From assembly GCF_016864575.1 (NCBI RefSeq), contig NZ_CP044126.1, positions 1,501,501 through 1,565,500 on the forward strand: a stretch of 64,000 nucleotides of DNA, written 5' to 3'. Source of the DNA: Rhizobium sp. BG4 (GTDB lineage Bacteria; Pseudomonadota; Alphaproteobacteria; Rhizobiales; Rhizobiaceae). Below the pieces are notes generated by a model. The model searched no databases. It was given only the letters and a program-made list of their open reading frames with translations, and was not told the origin of the DNA. The first letter of the stretch is position 1, and every line of letters starts with the position of its first letter. The position numbers and the translations under genes are program-made. Of the stretch, positions 1-9,018 are shown piece by piece.

Positions 1-731
1 TCGGCCGCGAGGTCGTGGCCCTCGTCGGAGAATCCGGTTCCGGCAAATCGATGACCGGCCGCGCCATCATGGGTCTGCTGCCGTCACGGGCACAGGTCGC
101 GGCCGCGCGCCTTTCCTTCGACAGTCAGGATCTGACGGCCCTCCCCGAAAAGGGCTGGAACAGCCTTCGCGGCAGCGGCATGGGCCTGATCCTGCAGGAT
201 CCGAAATACTCGCTCAACCCGGCACACAGGATTGGACGTCAGGTGGAGGAGGCCCTGCTTCTTCACACCAAGCTCTCGGCCGCCGAGCGACGGGAGCGGG
301 CGCTCGACATGCTCGACAAGGTCGGCCTGCCGGATGTCGGCCGTATCTATTCCAGCTATCCGGCAGTGCTGTCCGGTGGCATGGGGCAGCGCGTGATGAT
401 TGCCGCGATGCTAATCAACCGCCCGAAGCTTCTGATCGCCGACGAGCCGACCTCCGCGCTTGATCGCGGGCTGCAGGATCAGATCCTCACGCTGCTGCGC
501 TCGCTGAGCGAGGAGCTTGGCATGGGCCTGCTGCTGATCAGCCACGACCTGCAGCAGGTCTCGCGTTACGCCGATCGTGTGATGGTGATGCGCCGCGGAA
601 AGATCGACGAACAGATGGTGTCGGCCGATCTCGCAAATGCCAAGTCGGACTATACGCGTGCCCTCTGGGCCGCCCGTCCGTCGGCCGCGACTTACGGAAC
701 GAGATTGCCGGTCTATGGAGAGCAGCCATGA
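1..731 (+). CDS. Peptide/nickel-type ABC transporter ATP-binding protein (OppD/DppD family), 5' partial
   Basis: Cytoplasmic ATPase subunit of a peptide-type ABC importer. The gene is cut by the left edge: the frame is open from base 3 and reaches the Walker A motif GESGSGKS within about a dozen residues, so the true start and roughly 30 residues are missing. The Q-loop region (ILQDPKYSLNP), signature LSGGMGQR, Walker B with LLIADEPTSALD and the switch histidine in LISHDL are all present. The stop TGA overlaps the ATG of the next ATPase by four bases, so the two are translationally coupled and probably form the DppD/DppF heterodimer. The permeases and binding protein would lie to the left. 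The substrate cannot be read from the ATPase. Confidence 0.93.
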   Translation, partial: GREVVALVGESGSGKSMTGRAIMGLLPSRAQVAAARLSFDSQDLTALPEKGWNSLRGSGMGLILQDPKYSLNPAHRIGRQVEEALLLHTKLSAAERRERALDMLDKVGLPDVGRIYSSYPAVLSGGMGQRVMIAAMLINRPKLLIADEPTSALDRGLQDQILTLLRSLSEELGMGLLLISHDLQQVSRYADRVMVMRRGKIDEQMVSADLANAKSDYTRALWAARPSAATYGTRLPVYGEQP

Positions 732-1456
732 GCGCGCTGTCCGTCACCAATCTCTCCGTAACCTTTCAAGGGCGCGACAAGGGCTTCACCGCGTTGCGGG
801 ATGTCAGCTTCGATGTCGGCGCGGGCGAGACCTTCGGGCTGATCGGTCCATCGGGTTGCGGCAAGACGACAGTGCTTCGCGCCGTCGCCGGTCTCAACAC
901 CAACTGGCAGGGCTCGATTGCCGTTTCCGGTGAGCCGCTGCAGCCAGGACGGAAGATCACCGGAGCGCTACGCGCCAGCATCCAGATGGTGTTTCAGGAT
1001 CCCTATTCCTCGCTCCACCCGCGCCATCGCATCTCCCGCATTCTCGGTGAGCCGCTGTCGCTGCGTGGCGAACGCGATGTGGAGGGTCAGGTGCGGACCG
1101 CGCTTGAGCGAGTCGGTCTTCCGGCAACTGTTACCGGCCGCTATCCGCATCAGCTTTCCGGCGGTCAGCGCCAGCGTGTGGCGATCGCCCGGGCACTGCT
1201 TTTGAAGCCGAAGCTGCTGCTGCTCGACGAGCCGACTTCGGCGCTCGACGTTTCCGTACAGGCCGGAATTCTCAATCTGCTGAACGATCTCAAGGCATCC
1301 GAGGGCATGACATTCGTCCTCGTCAGCCACGATCCCGGCGTTGTCGCGCATATGTGCGACCGCGCCGTCATCATGGATGCCGGGCGTATTGCCCGCTCGA
1401 TGGACCGGGCGCAGATCGCCGCTTCCTGGAGCGACGCTGTGGCGATTGCCGGGTAG
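728..1456 (+). CDS. Peptide/nickel-type ABC transporter ATP-binding protein (OppF/DppF family)
   Basis: Second ATPase of the importer, 242 residues. Walker A GPSGCGKT near residue 40, Q-loop VFQDPYSSLHP near 95, signature LSGGQRQR near 140, Walker B LLLLDEPTSALD and H-loop LVSHD follow in the normal order. It is short for an OppF/DppF protein (usually 300 or more residues) because it ends soon after the H-loop and lacks the C-terminal oligopeptide-transporter extension. Its ATG sits inside the stop of the preceding ATPase. It is the last gene of the operon: a GC-rich hairpin and then the convergent putA follow. Confidence 0.93.
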   Translation: MSALSVTNLSVTFQGRDKGFTALRDVSFDVGAGETFGLIGPSGCGKTTVLRAVAGLNTNWQGSIAVSGEPLQPGRKITGALRASIQMVFQDPYSSLHPRHRISRILGEPLSLRGERDVEGQVRTALERVGLPATVTGRYPHQLSGGQRQRVAIARALLLKPKLLLLDEPTSALDVSVQAGILNLLNDLKASEGMTFVLVSHDPGVVAHMCDRAVIMDAGRIARSMDRAQIAASWSDAVAIAG

Positions 1457-1471
1457 CTTTCAATATGGATT

Positions 1472-1499
1472 GCGCCGGCGCGACTAGCCGCCCCGGCGC
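1472..1499. terminator. GC-rich hairpin between convergent genes
   Basis: A 7-base inverted repeat (GCGCCGG at 1472-1478, CCGGCGC at 1493-1499) lies in the 57-base gap between the end of the ABC ATPase operon and the end of the convergent putA. There is no T-run on either strand, so it is at best a factor-assisted or bidirectional termination structure. Confidence 0.35.
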
Positions 1500-1513
1500 C
1501 ATTGTGCTCACGA

Positions 1514-4500
1514 TCAGCCGATCGTCATCAGGCTGGCATTGCCGCCGGCCGCAGCCGTGTTGATCGATGTCGAGACTTCCTCGACCAGCCAGTTCAGGCA
1601 ATAGGCCTCGACATCGTTCTCGATCTCCGCCGTCGTTGCCGATTGCACCAGAACGAGAGGACCGTCGAGCGCGGCGATCGCCTTGTTGATCTTGAGAATC
1701 CGCTCAGCATCGCCTTCGACGAGAGCCGAGGCGAAGGGGCCATCCTTGTTCCAGTCCGACGTCCAGCTGATGCGGTGCGCGACGCTGGCCGGCAGGTCTT
1801 TCAGCACCTGGCAAAGGCCGGAGGCCTCGTCGATGACGAGCTGGTTGCCGGTCGCGAGGCCCGCAGCGATCTGCCGGTAAAGCCCGCGTTCGCTGGACGG
1901 GGCGAGAAGCACGCGGCCGCGCGGATGGAGGGCGTAGAGATTGCGCTCGCCGACCGGGCCGACGAGCTCCTTCTGCAGGCCGACGGCCGAGAGGCTGCCG
2001 AGTTCGCGGGCGGCTTCGGCATCGTCCGTCTTGCCCTTGCCCGAAAGCCAGACGGCAAAATCGGCAAGCGCCGGATCGGTGTGGACCGAGCTGTGCTGCG
2101 GCGGCACCGGTGCCTTCTGCACGAGGCGGCCGATATAAAGCGGACCGCCCGCCTTCGGACCCGTGCCGGAAAGGCCGCGCCCGCCGAAGGGCTGGACGCC
2201 GACGACGGCGCCGATGATGTTGCGGTTCACATAGAGATTGCCTGCCTGCACCCGGCTCGTCACATGCGCGATCGTCTCGTCGAGGCGCGTGTGCAGGCCG
2301 AAGGTCAGGCCATAGCCGGAGCCGTTGATATCGTCGATGAGACGATCCAGATCGGCGCGGCGATAGCGGATGATGTGAAGCACCGGTCCGAACACTTCCT
2401 TCTCGAGATCGGAGAGCTTCTTCAGTTCGATGATCGTCGGCGGCACGAAGGTGCCGAGGTTGGCCGTCTCGGGAAGCGGCAACTGCTCGACCTTGCAGCC
2501 GAGCGCCTTCATCTTCTCGATATGGCCGTCGATGCCGGCCTTCGCCGCTGCGGTGATGACTGGGCCGACATCGACGCTCAGCCGGTCGGTGCGGCCGATC
2601 GACAGCTCCTGCAATGCGCCCTTCAGCATAGTCAGCGTGCGATCAGCGATATCGTCCTGCAGGCAGAGGACGCGAAGCGCCGAGCAGCGCTGTCCGGCGC
2701 TGTCGAAGGCCGAGGCGATGACATCACCGACGACCTGCTCGGCGAGAGCCGAGGAATCGACGATCATGCCATTCTGGCCACCAGTTTCGGCAATCAGCGG
2801 GATCGGCTTGCCCGAATTCGAAAGCCGGTTTGCGAGCTGCGCCTGGATGAGGCGGGCAACGCCGGTGGAGCCGGTGAACATGACACCAGCCGTTTCCGGC
2901 GCGTCGATCAGCGCGGCGCCGAGCGGGCCGTCGCCGGGCGTGAACTGCAGGGCATGACGGGGGATGCCTGCTTCGTGCAGGATCTTGACGCTTTCGAAAG
3001 CGACGATCGGCGTGACGCCGGCCGGCTTTGCGATGACCGAGTTACCCGCGACGAGGGCCGCAGCGACCTGGCCGGTGAAGATCGCCAGCGGGAAGTTCCA
3101 CGGGCTGATGCAGACGATCGGGCCGAGCGGGGCGTGCGAGGGGCCGAGCGTGCGACGGGCCTGCTCGGCGTAATAGCGAAGGAAGTCGATCGCTTCACGC
3201 ACTTCGCCGATCGAATTCGCCGCCGACTTGCCGGCTTCCCGCATGATCACGCCCATCAGCGTTTCGATGCGCGACTGCATGATATCGGCTGCGCGATCGA
3301 GGCAGGCTGCGCGGTCGGCCGGGGAGACCTGGGCCCATTCGGTGGCGCCGATCGCCGCAAGCTTGGCGATCTTCGCAACGGCTGCCGGTTCGACCTCGGT
3401 CACCTCCCCGACGGCATCGCCGTGATCGGCGGGGTTCAGGATCGGGCGCGTCACACCCTGCGTGTCGCCGTCTGCCAGAAGCGGCAAGGCATGCCAGGTC
3501 ATCGTGACGGTCTTCGACAGGTTGCCGCCCAGGCGCGCCAGTTCCGCCTCGTTTGCCAGATCGATACCGGCGGAATTACGACGTTCCGCGCCGTAGAGAT
3601 CGTCGGGCAGGGAGATCAGATCATGCGGCTTGCCGGGCGGCGTCATCGCCTCGACGAGGTCGACTGGATCCGCCGTCAGGTCGTCGACCGAGACCTTCGG
3701 GTCGGAAATGCGGTTGACGAAGGAGGAGTTTGCGCCGTTTTCGAGAAGGCGGCGGACCAGATAGGCGAGCAGCGTTTCATGCGTACCGACAGGTGCATAG
3801 ATGCGGCAGGGGCGGTCGAGCTTGTCCTTGCCGACGACTTCGTCGTAGAGCGGCTCGCCCATGCCGTGCAGGCATTGGAACTCGTACTTGCCGACCTGGA
3901 AATCATTGCCGGCCAGATGATAGATCGTTGCCAGCGTCTGGGCGTTGTGCGTCGCAAATTGCGGGAAGACCGCATCGGTGGCCGCAAGCAGCTTGCGGGC
4001 GCAGGCGACATAGGCGACGTCGGTGTGGATCTTACGCGTATAGACCGGGAAATCCGAGAGACCATCGAGCTGCGAGCGCTTGATCTCGGCATCCCAATAG
4101 GCGCCCTTCACCAGACGCACCATCATCCGGCGGCCGGAGCGGCGCGACAGGTCGATAATATAGTCGATCACGAAGGGGCAGCGCTTGCCATATCCCTGGA
4201 CGACGAAACCAAGGCCGTTCCAGCCCTTCAGCGCCGGATCGAAGCTGAGCTCTTCCAGGAGATCGAGCGAGAGCTCCAGGCGGTCGGCTTCTTCGGCGTC
4301 GATGTTCAGGCCGATATCGTATGTGCGGGCGAGCAGCGCCAGCTTTTGGACGCGGGGAAGCAGCTCTTCCATGACGCGCTTCGACTGCGCGCGCACATAG
4401 CGCGGATGCAGGGCGGAGAGCTTGATGGAAATGCCGGGGCCTTCATAGATGCCACGGCCGGCGGCCGCCTTGCCGATGGCGTTGATGGCGTTCTCGTAGT

Positions 4501-5215
4501 CGCGATAGTAGCGCTCGGCATCCTTCGCCGTGGTCGCGGCTTCGCCCAGCATGTCGTAGGAATAGCGGAAGCCGCGGGATTCCAGCGGGCGGGCGCGCTT
4601 CAGCGCCTCGTCGATGGTCTCGCCGGTGACGAACTGCTCACCCATCATGCGCATCGCCATGTCGACGCCGCGGCGGATTACCGGTTCGCCGCAGCGGGCG
4701 ATCAGACGGGTCAGCGCCGCCGCCAGGCTGCGATCGTTGACCGTGGAGGTCAGCTTGCCTGTGACGACGAGGCCCCAGGTCGCGGCATTGACGAATAGCG
4801 AGCGACCTCCGCCGACGTGGGACTTCCAGTCGCCTTCGGAAATCTTGTCGCGGATCAACGCATCGCGGGTCGCGGTATCGGGAATGCGCAGCAGCGCTTC
4901 GGCAAGGCACATGAGGGCAACGCCCTCCTGGCTCGACAGCGAATATTCCTGAACCAGCCCTTCGACGCCGGTGCCCTTGTGCTTGGCGCGCAGCGCCTCG
5001 ATCAGCTTGCGCGCGGTGCCGCGGATCGTCGTCTTCAGATCGTCGGGAACCTTGGCGGCCGCGACCAGCGGCGGCAGGCACTCGGTCTCAGGACGCCGGT
5101 AGGCCGCGGTGATCGCCTTGCGAAGCTCCGACTGCTCGCGGATCGGCGGGGCAAACTGGGCAAAGGGCGAATTCGGGTTCGATCCGGAGGCGTTGTCGGC
5201 GACGTCTTTGAGCAT
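1514..5215 (-). CDS. putA: Bifunctional proline dehydrogenase / L-glutamate-gamma-semialdehyde dehydrogenase
   Basis: Oxidises proline to P5C (FAD-dependent, electrons to quinone) and then P5C to glutamate (NAD-dependent). The protein is 1233 residues. The N-terminal half carries the proline dehydrogenase barrel (for example LVKGAYWDAE). The C-terminal half is an aldehyde dehydrogenase with AETGGQNG (general base Glu) and SAGQRCSALR (catalytic Cys). A long C-terminal tail resembles the PutA C-terminal domain. There is no N-terminal ribbon-helix-helix domain, so this PutA is not its own repressor, consistent with the divergent Lrp-type gene. I chose the ATG at 5215 over one 30 residues upstream because AGGACC precedes it and the upstream residues are not PutA-like. 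Confidence 0.96.
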   Translation of the reverse strand: MLKDVADNASGSNPNSPFAQFAPPIREQSELRKAITAAYRRPETECLPPLVAAAKVPDDLKTTIRGTARKLIEALRAKHKGTGVEGLVQEYSLSSQEGVALMCLAEALLRIPDTATRDALIRDKISEGDWKSHVGGGRSLFVNAATWGLVVTGKLTSTVNDRSLAAALTRLIARCGEPVIRRGVDMAMRMMGEQFVTGETIDEALKRARPLESRGFRYSYDMLGEAATTAKDAERYYRDYENAINAIGKAAAGRGIYEGPGISIKLSALHPRYVRAQSKRVMEELLPRVQKLALLARTYDIGLNIDAEEADRLELSLDLLEELSFDPALKGWNGLGFVVQGYGKRCPFVIDYIIDLSRRSGRRMMVRLVKGAYWDAEIKRSQLDGLSDFPVYTRKIHTDVAYVACARKLLAATDAVFPQFATHNAQTLATIYHLAGNDFQVGKYEFQCLHGMGEPLYDEVVGKDKLDRPCRIYAPVGTHETLLAYLVRRLLENGANSSFVNRISDPKVSVDDLTADPVDLVEAMTPPGKPHDLISLPDDLYGAERRNSAGIDLANEAELARLGGNLSKTVTMTWHALPLLADGDTQGVTRPILNPADHGDAVGEVTEVEPAAVAKIAKLAAIGATEWAQVSPADRAACLDRAADIMQSRIETLMGVIMREAGKSAANSIGEVREAIDFLRYYAEQARRTLGPSHAPLGPIVCISPWNFPLAIFTGQVAAALVAGNSVIAKPAGVTPIVAFESVKILHEAGIPRHALQFTPGDGPLGAALIDAPETAGVMFTGSTGVARLIQAQLANRLSNSGKPIPLIAETGGQNGMIVDSSALAEQVVGDVIASAFDSAGQRCSALRVLCLQDDIADRTLTMLKGALQELSIGRTDRLSVDVGPVITAAAKAGIDGHIEKMKALGCKVEQLPLPETANLGTFVPPTIIELKKLSDLEKEVFGPVLHIIRYRRADLDRLIDDINGSGYGLTFGLHTRLDETIAHVTSRVQAGNLYVNRNIIGAVVGVQPFGGRGLSGTGPKAGGPLYIGRLVQKAPVPPQHSSVHTDPALADFAVWLSGKGKTDDAEAARELGSLSAVGLQKELVGPVGERNLYALHPRGRVLLAPSSERGLYRQIAAGLATGNQLVIDEASGLCQVLKDLPASVAHRISWTSDWNKDGPFASALVEGDAERILKINKAIAALDGPLVLVQSATTAEIENDVEAYCLNWLVEEVSTSINTAAAGGNASLMTIG

Positions 5216-5390
5216 GGAAGGTCCTAGCGGCGAAGGTTGTTGAACGTCCAAAAGCCGGCGCCTTCGGGCTTCTCCAAAGCCCTCTGTCACCAGCAAGCGC
5301 AGCATAACATGACCGCTTCAGGTCGATCTAACTTGCTTTCGGCATCATCCAGTGGCAATCGTCTATTCTAGTCCCATTCGAGAAGGCGTC

Positions 5391-5876
5391 ATGACTAGAG
5401 AAGCGGCAAATTTTAGTGAACTTGACCAGTTCGATAAGAAGATACTGGAGGCCCTCTCGGAAGACGGCCGAATGTCCATTACGGACCTTGCTGCCCGCGT
5501 CGGCCTGTCGAATACACCCTGCCAGATTCGCTTCAAGCGCTTGCTGGCGGAAGGCTATATCGAAGGTTTCAGGGCGGTGCTCAATCCTGCCAAGATGGAA
5601 CTCGATCACGTCGCCTTTGTCGAGGTCAAACTCTCGAATACCACCGAAGGTGCGCTGAAGAGCTTCAACGATGCGGTCAAGAAGATCAAGGAGGTCGAGC
5701 AGTGCCACATGATCGCAGGCCGCTTCGATTATCTGCTGAAGGTCCGCACCCGCGACATCGCCAAATACCGCCGTGTCCTCGGCGAAAAGATCTCGACGCT
5801 GCCGCATGTCGCGAGCACATCGACCAACCCGGCCATGGAAACCGTCAAGGACGGCTGGGACCAAACTCACCTGTGA
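5391..5876 (+). CDS. putR: Lrp/AsnC-family transcriptional activator of proline catabolism
   Basis: A 161-residue Lrp/AsnC protein: N-terminal winged HTH (residues about 10-65, with SITDLAARVGLSNTPCQIR as the helix-turn-helix) and C-terminal RAM ligand-binding domain (about 75-150). It is divergent from putA with 175 bases between the two starts. That is the usual alphaproteobacterial arrangement, in which PutR senses proline and activates putA. I placed the start at ATG 5391, preceded by AGAAGG, rather than at an in-frame codon 13 residues upstream. Assignment to PutR rather than a general Lrp rests mainly on this context. Confidence 0.9.
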   Translation: MTREAANFSELDQFDKKILEALSEDGRMSITDLAARVGLSNTPCQIRFKRLLAEGYIEGFRAVLNPAKMELDHVAFVEVKLSNTTEGALKSFNDAVKKIKEVEQCHMIAGRFDYLLKVRTRDIAKYRRVLGEKISTLPHVASTSTNPAMETVKDGWDQTHL

Positions 5877-5906
5877 TCGGCTCCGAAGGCTCTTGAGGCG
5901 CCGCTC

Positions 5907-6590
5907 TCATGTGTCCTGCTGGCTGCCTTCCAGCACCTTCGCGATCTCTTCGCCGCTTGCCCGGATGTGCTTGCTGAGGGCCGACGTTGCGACAGCGATG
6001 TCGCGCGTGCGGCAGGCTTCCAGAAGCCCGCGATGTTCCTCATCGGCGCGGCGCCGGTAATCCAGTGCGCCGACGTGAACATTCGAGTATCGCGCCAGCG
6101 CCACATACTGGCCGGCAATCAGCGTCTTCAGGCGCGGCGACGCCGTGCCAGCGTAGAGGCTGTTGTGGAACTGCTCGTTCAGCGCCGTCCACTTCGCGGC
6201 ATCCTGGCATGCCTCCATCCGGTCGAGTATCGCTTCGGCCTCCTCGAACTGGCGGTCGGTGAGGAGGGGTAGCGACAGGCTGAGGGCAAGCGTTTCCAGC
6301 GCCGAGCGGATCTGGTCGATCTCGCGGACTTCGGCAGGCAGCAGCTCGGCAACAACGGCGCCGCGGTGAGGTGCCGAAAGCACCAGCCCCTCGGCTTCCA
6401 GCTGCCGCAGCGCCTCGCGGATCGGCATCCGGCTTACCCCGAAAACCTTTGCGAGCTCTTCTTGGCGAAGCGGAGAGTCGGCCTTGATCGCCCCTTCCAG
6501 AATCGCTTCGCGGAGGCCTTCGACGGCGATTTCCATCGCGGTCTTGAAGCGGGCGCGGGGTCGTGCGGCAATCTCGGCAAGGGTTGGCAT
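5907..6590 (-). CDS. GntR-family regulator, FCD (FadR-like) subfamily
   Basis: DNA-binding regulator of about 227 residues. A winged HTH (LREAILEGAIKADSPLRQEE, then FGVSRMPIREALRQLEAEGL) is followed by an all-helical FCD ligand domain. The domain's likely metal-binding positions include the Asp of EIDQIRSALE, the His of NEQFHNSLY and the His near the C-terminus (ALSKHIRASGEEI). It is divergent from the arginase-family operon, whose promoter contains a 16-bp perfect palindrome, so it very probably controls that operon in response to a small acid or amino acid. The ATG at 6590 is preferred; a TTG at 6638 would add 16 residues but has no ribosome binding site. Confidence 0.9.
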   Translation of the reverse strand: MPTLAEIAARPRARFKTAMEIAVEGLREAILEGAIKADSPLRQEELAKVFGVSRMPIREALRQLEAEGLVLSAPHRGAVVAELLPAEVREIDQIRSALETLALSLSLPLLTDRQFEEAEAILDRMEACQDAAKWTALNEQFHNSLYAGTASPRLKTLIAGQYVALARYSNVHVGALDYRRRADEEHRGLLEACRTRDIAVATSALSKHIRASGEEIAKVLEGSQQDT

Positions 6591-6653
6591 TGGCTCGTAT
6601 GTCGCCTCGGTCGGTGTCTGGATGGGTCTGTCTAACAATTTTCAAAAACGTTC

Positions 6654-6694
6654 TTGACACGCTCCGGCTACACTGTCAACATTGGATCCAATGT
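6654..6694 (+). promoter_or_regulatory. Arginase operon promoter with 16-bp palindromic operator
   Basis: A -35 match TTGACA (6654-6659) is followed after 17 bases by a weak -10 (CAACAT, 6677-6682). Overlapping and just downstream of the -10 is the perfect palindrome ACATTGGATCCAATGT (6679-6694). FCD-type GntR proteins typically bind short palindromes of this size. The position would block RNA polymerase, so repression by the divergent GntR protein is the natural reading. The ribosome binding site AAGGAG follows at 6713-6718. Confidence 0.72.
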
Positions 6695-6725
6695 ATCCGA
6701 TCGTGGATTTTTAAGGAGATTGCCA

Positions 6726-7568
6726 GTGGAAAATTCGTCTAGAAAGCCTTCGGTTGCCGCTATCCAGGGCCGCATCTCCGACCGTAGCCCCGGTGGCATG
6801 ATCGGCGCCGGCTTGCTGGCGAAGGCGCTGGAGCGCGAGCTTGGTGTTCCGGCTGCGCTGCACGGCACGCCGTCGAAGCCACTGGACGATCACTGGACTT
6901 TCGCGCTCGAACGGGCGCGGCCGCTGATCGCCAAGGCCGCTGCCCATATCGAGGACGGCCTCCTGGGCAACAAGTTTCCGATCCTGTGCCTCGGCGAGTG
7001 CGCCACCAGCCTCGGGACGATCCCCGTCGTTCACCGCCTGCACCCGGATGCGCGGATCGTCTGGTTCGACGCGCATGGCGATTTCAATACGCCGGAGACC
7101 ACGACCACGCGCTATCTCGGCGGCATCACGCTGACCGGCGCGAGCGGCTACTGGCATACGGGTTTCGGCACGGAGATGCGCCCGGATCAGTTCGTGCTGG
7201 TGGGTGCCCGCGATCTCGATCCGCCCGAAGAAGAACTGCTGCGCGAAGCCGGCGCGACGATCATCCCGCCGGGTCCGGGTCTCATCGAGAAGCTGCAGAA
7301 GGCCATCGGTTCGCATCCGATCTGGGTTCATATCGATTGCGACGTCATGGATCCCTCGACCTTCCCGACCGAATACGTCGTTCCGGGCGGCCTCCAGCCG
7401 TCGGAACTGCGCGAGGCGCTTTCGGCGATCGGCGCGAGCAACCGCGTTCTTGGTCTCGAAGTCGCCGAGTTCGAGGCGCCGGAGAGCATCGACGCGCGCC
7501 AGGCGGCCGTCGCGACGGCGCTCGATGTTATCGAGCCCCTGATCTCCCCCTTCCGTCCGCAGGCTTGA
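6726..7568 (+). CDS. Arginase/agmatinase-family hydrolase (ureohydrolase fold)
   Basis: A 280-residue member of the binuclear-manganese ureohydrolase family, expected to release urea from arginine, agmatine or another guanidino compound. DAHGDFN and HIDCDVMDP supply most metal ligands. The segment that normally reads GGDHS here reads GECAT, so the first metal-binding His is replaced by Cys, which makes substrate and activity uncertain. The start is GTG 6726 because AAGGAG lies seven bases upstream; an earlier in-frame codon overlaps the promoter. It heads an operon with a PaiB-like gene, a polar amino acid ABC importer and proC, so an arginine or guanidino-amino-acid substrate is likely. Confidence 0.85.
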   Translation: MENSSRKPSVAAIQGRISDRSPGGMIGAGLLAKALERELGVPAALHGTPSKPLDDHWTFALERARPLIAKAAAHIEDGLLGNKFPILCLGECATSLGTIPVVHRLHPDARIVWFDAHGDFNTPETTTTRYLGGITLTGASGYWHTGFGTEMRPDQFVLVGARDLDPPEEELLREAGATIIPPGPGLIEKLQKAIGSHPIWVHIDCDVMDPSTFPTEYVVPGGLQPSELREALSAIGASNRVLGLEVAEFEAPESIDARQAAVATALDVIEPLISPFRPQA

Positions 7569-7572
7569 AGCC

Positions 7573-8202
7573 ATGTACATCCCCGATGAATACCGGTGTT
7601 CCGATCGCCAGAAGCTCGGACAGGTCATCCGCGACAACGGCTTCGGCACGCTGGTTACGGGTGGCGGGAGCGGGCTGTTTGCGACGCAGATCCCGTTCCT
7701 TGTCCTGTCGGAGGGGCCTGATACGCTGATCCTGGAATCGCATCTCGCCAAGGCCAATCTGCAATGGAGCGCTTCCGATGCGGACAAGCCGGCGATGGCG
7801 ATCTTCAACGGTCCTCACGCCTATATCTCGCCGACATGGTACGGCGTGCGCCCCTTCGTCCCGACCTGGAACTACGTGACGGTGCAGGCGACCGGCAAGA
7901 TCGAATGGATCCACGACGTCGGTGAGATCATCGGCGTCCTGATGCGCACGGTTCACTACTTCGAGGACCAGTATCAGACGGCGTGGGATCCGGGCCCGTC
8001 CGCTGAATATATCGACCGCATCGCCTCTGGGGTCGTTGCCTTCCGCATGGAAGTCACCGCCCTCGAAGGCGCCTTCAAGCTCGGGCAGGACAAGGCGCCC
8101 GAGCTGCAGGACAGGGTCATCTCAAATCTCAAGGCGTCCGGATCGACTGCGGCGGAGGGGGTCGCCCAGTTGATGGCGTCGGAGAACAATCGTCCGTTCT
8201 AA
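7573..8202 (+). CDS. PaiB-family FMN-binding protein
   Basis: A 209-residue protein of the PaiB / FMN-binding split-barrel family. Hallmarks are the N-terminal MYIPDEY, the central HAYISPTWY and the basic-residue motif VPTWNYVTVQATGKIEWI. In Bacillus, PaiB is linked to control of degradative genes. Elsewhere the family is annotated as a negative regulator, but its biochemical role is poorly defined. It starts four bases after the arginase-family stop and precedes the ABC transporter genes, so it is part of the operon. It may be a flavin-dependent enzyme or an auxiliary factor of the pathway and not a DNA-binding regulator, since no HTH is visible. Confidence 0.88.
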   Translation: MYIPDEYRCSDRQKLGQVIRDNGFGTLVTGGGSGLFATQIPFLVLSEGPDTLILESHLAKANLQWSASDADKPAMAIFNGPHAYISPTWYGVRPFVPTWNYVTVQATGKIEWIHDVGEIIGVLMRTVHYFEDQYQTAWDPGPSAEYIDRIASGVVAFRMEVTALEGAFKLGQDKAPELQDRVISNLKASGSTAAEGVAQLMASENNRPF

Positions 8203-8242
8203 GGCGCTATGCCTTGAACGCATCCACGGGAGGTTAAACTAC

Positions 8243-9007
8243 ATGCGAAACTATATCGTTCTGGCCGCAATGCTCGGCCTGATCGCGTCGCCGGTCGTGG
8301 CGCAGGAGTGCAAGGAAATCCGCTTCGGAACCGATGCCGGATTTGCACCCTTCGCGTTTCGTGACGAGAGCGGCGAGCCCAAGGGCTTCGAGATCGACCT
8401 CATCAAGGCGATCTGCACCCAGCAGAACGCGACCTGCAGCTTCGTGATCAATGACTTCGACGCTCTGATCCCGAGCCTGGTGACGAGCCGTATCGACGCG
8501 ATCTCGGCGGCGATGTCGATCACCGACGAGCGCAAGAAGCAGATCGCGTTCAGCCAGTCCTACGCCAATCCGCCGGCGCGCTTCGTCGGGCAGAAGGATG
8601 CCGAGTTCCAGCTGACGAAGGAATTCCTGTCCGGAAAGACCGTCGGCGTGCTGCGCGGCCAGACCGGCGAAACCTACATGAAGACGTCCTTCGGCGATGC
8701 GGTGACGCTGCAGCTCTACGACAGCCAGGACAGCATGACCCAGGACCTGGCGACAGGCCGTCTCGACTTTGCCCTGAACGATGCCCCTGGCCTTTCTGAA
8801 GGCTTCCTGAAACTCGCCGGCGGTGAAGACTACGCCTTCGTCGGACCGGAACTGCACGACAAGCTCTTCGGATACGGCTACGGCTTTGGCCTGCGCAAGG
8901 ACGACGAATGCCGCCTGCGTGTCATCAATGACGGCCTGGCCGCCATCCGCAAAGACGGCACGTACGACAAGGTCCGGCAGCACTGGTTTGCCTATAACAT
9001 CGAATAG
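8243..9007 (+). CDS. Amino acid ABC transporter substrate-binding protein (SBP family 3)
   Basis: Periplasmic solute-binding protein of 254 residues, of the HisJ/ArgT/LAO type. A signal peptide (residues 1-21, ending VVAQ) precedes the mature domain, which shows the family opening FGTDAGFAPFAFRD and the central FEIDLIKAI and SMSITDERKK segments. GGAGG lies just upstream of the ATG. Genes for two permeases and an ATPase follow directly, giving a complete polar amino acid importer. Linkage to an arginase-family enzyme and proC suggests arginine, ornithine or a related basic amino acid as substrate. That is inference from context. Confidence 0.93.
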   Translation: MRNYIVLAAMLGLIASPVVAQECKEIRFGTDAGFAPFAFRDESGEPKGFEIDLIKAICTQQNATCSFVINDFDALIPSLVTSRIDAISAAMSITDERKKQIAFSQSYANPPARFVGQKDAEFQLTKEFLSGKTVGVLRGQTGETYMKTSFGDAVTLQLYDSQDSMTQDLATGRLDFALNDAPGLSEGFLKLAGGEDYAFVGPELHDKLFGYGYGFGLRKDDECRLRVINDGLAAIRKDGTYDKVRQHWFAYNIE

Positions 9008-9018
9008 GCCAGATCGCC

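Noticed and set aside
1502..4798. 1098-codon plus-strand frame opposite putA
   Set aside because: It is antisense to a fully conserved PutA, Arg/Asp-rich with no family resemblance, a typical high-GC shadow frame.
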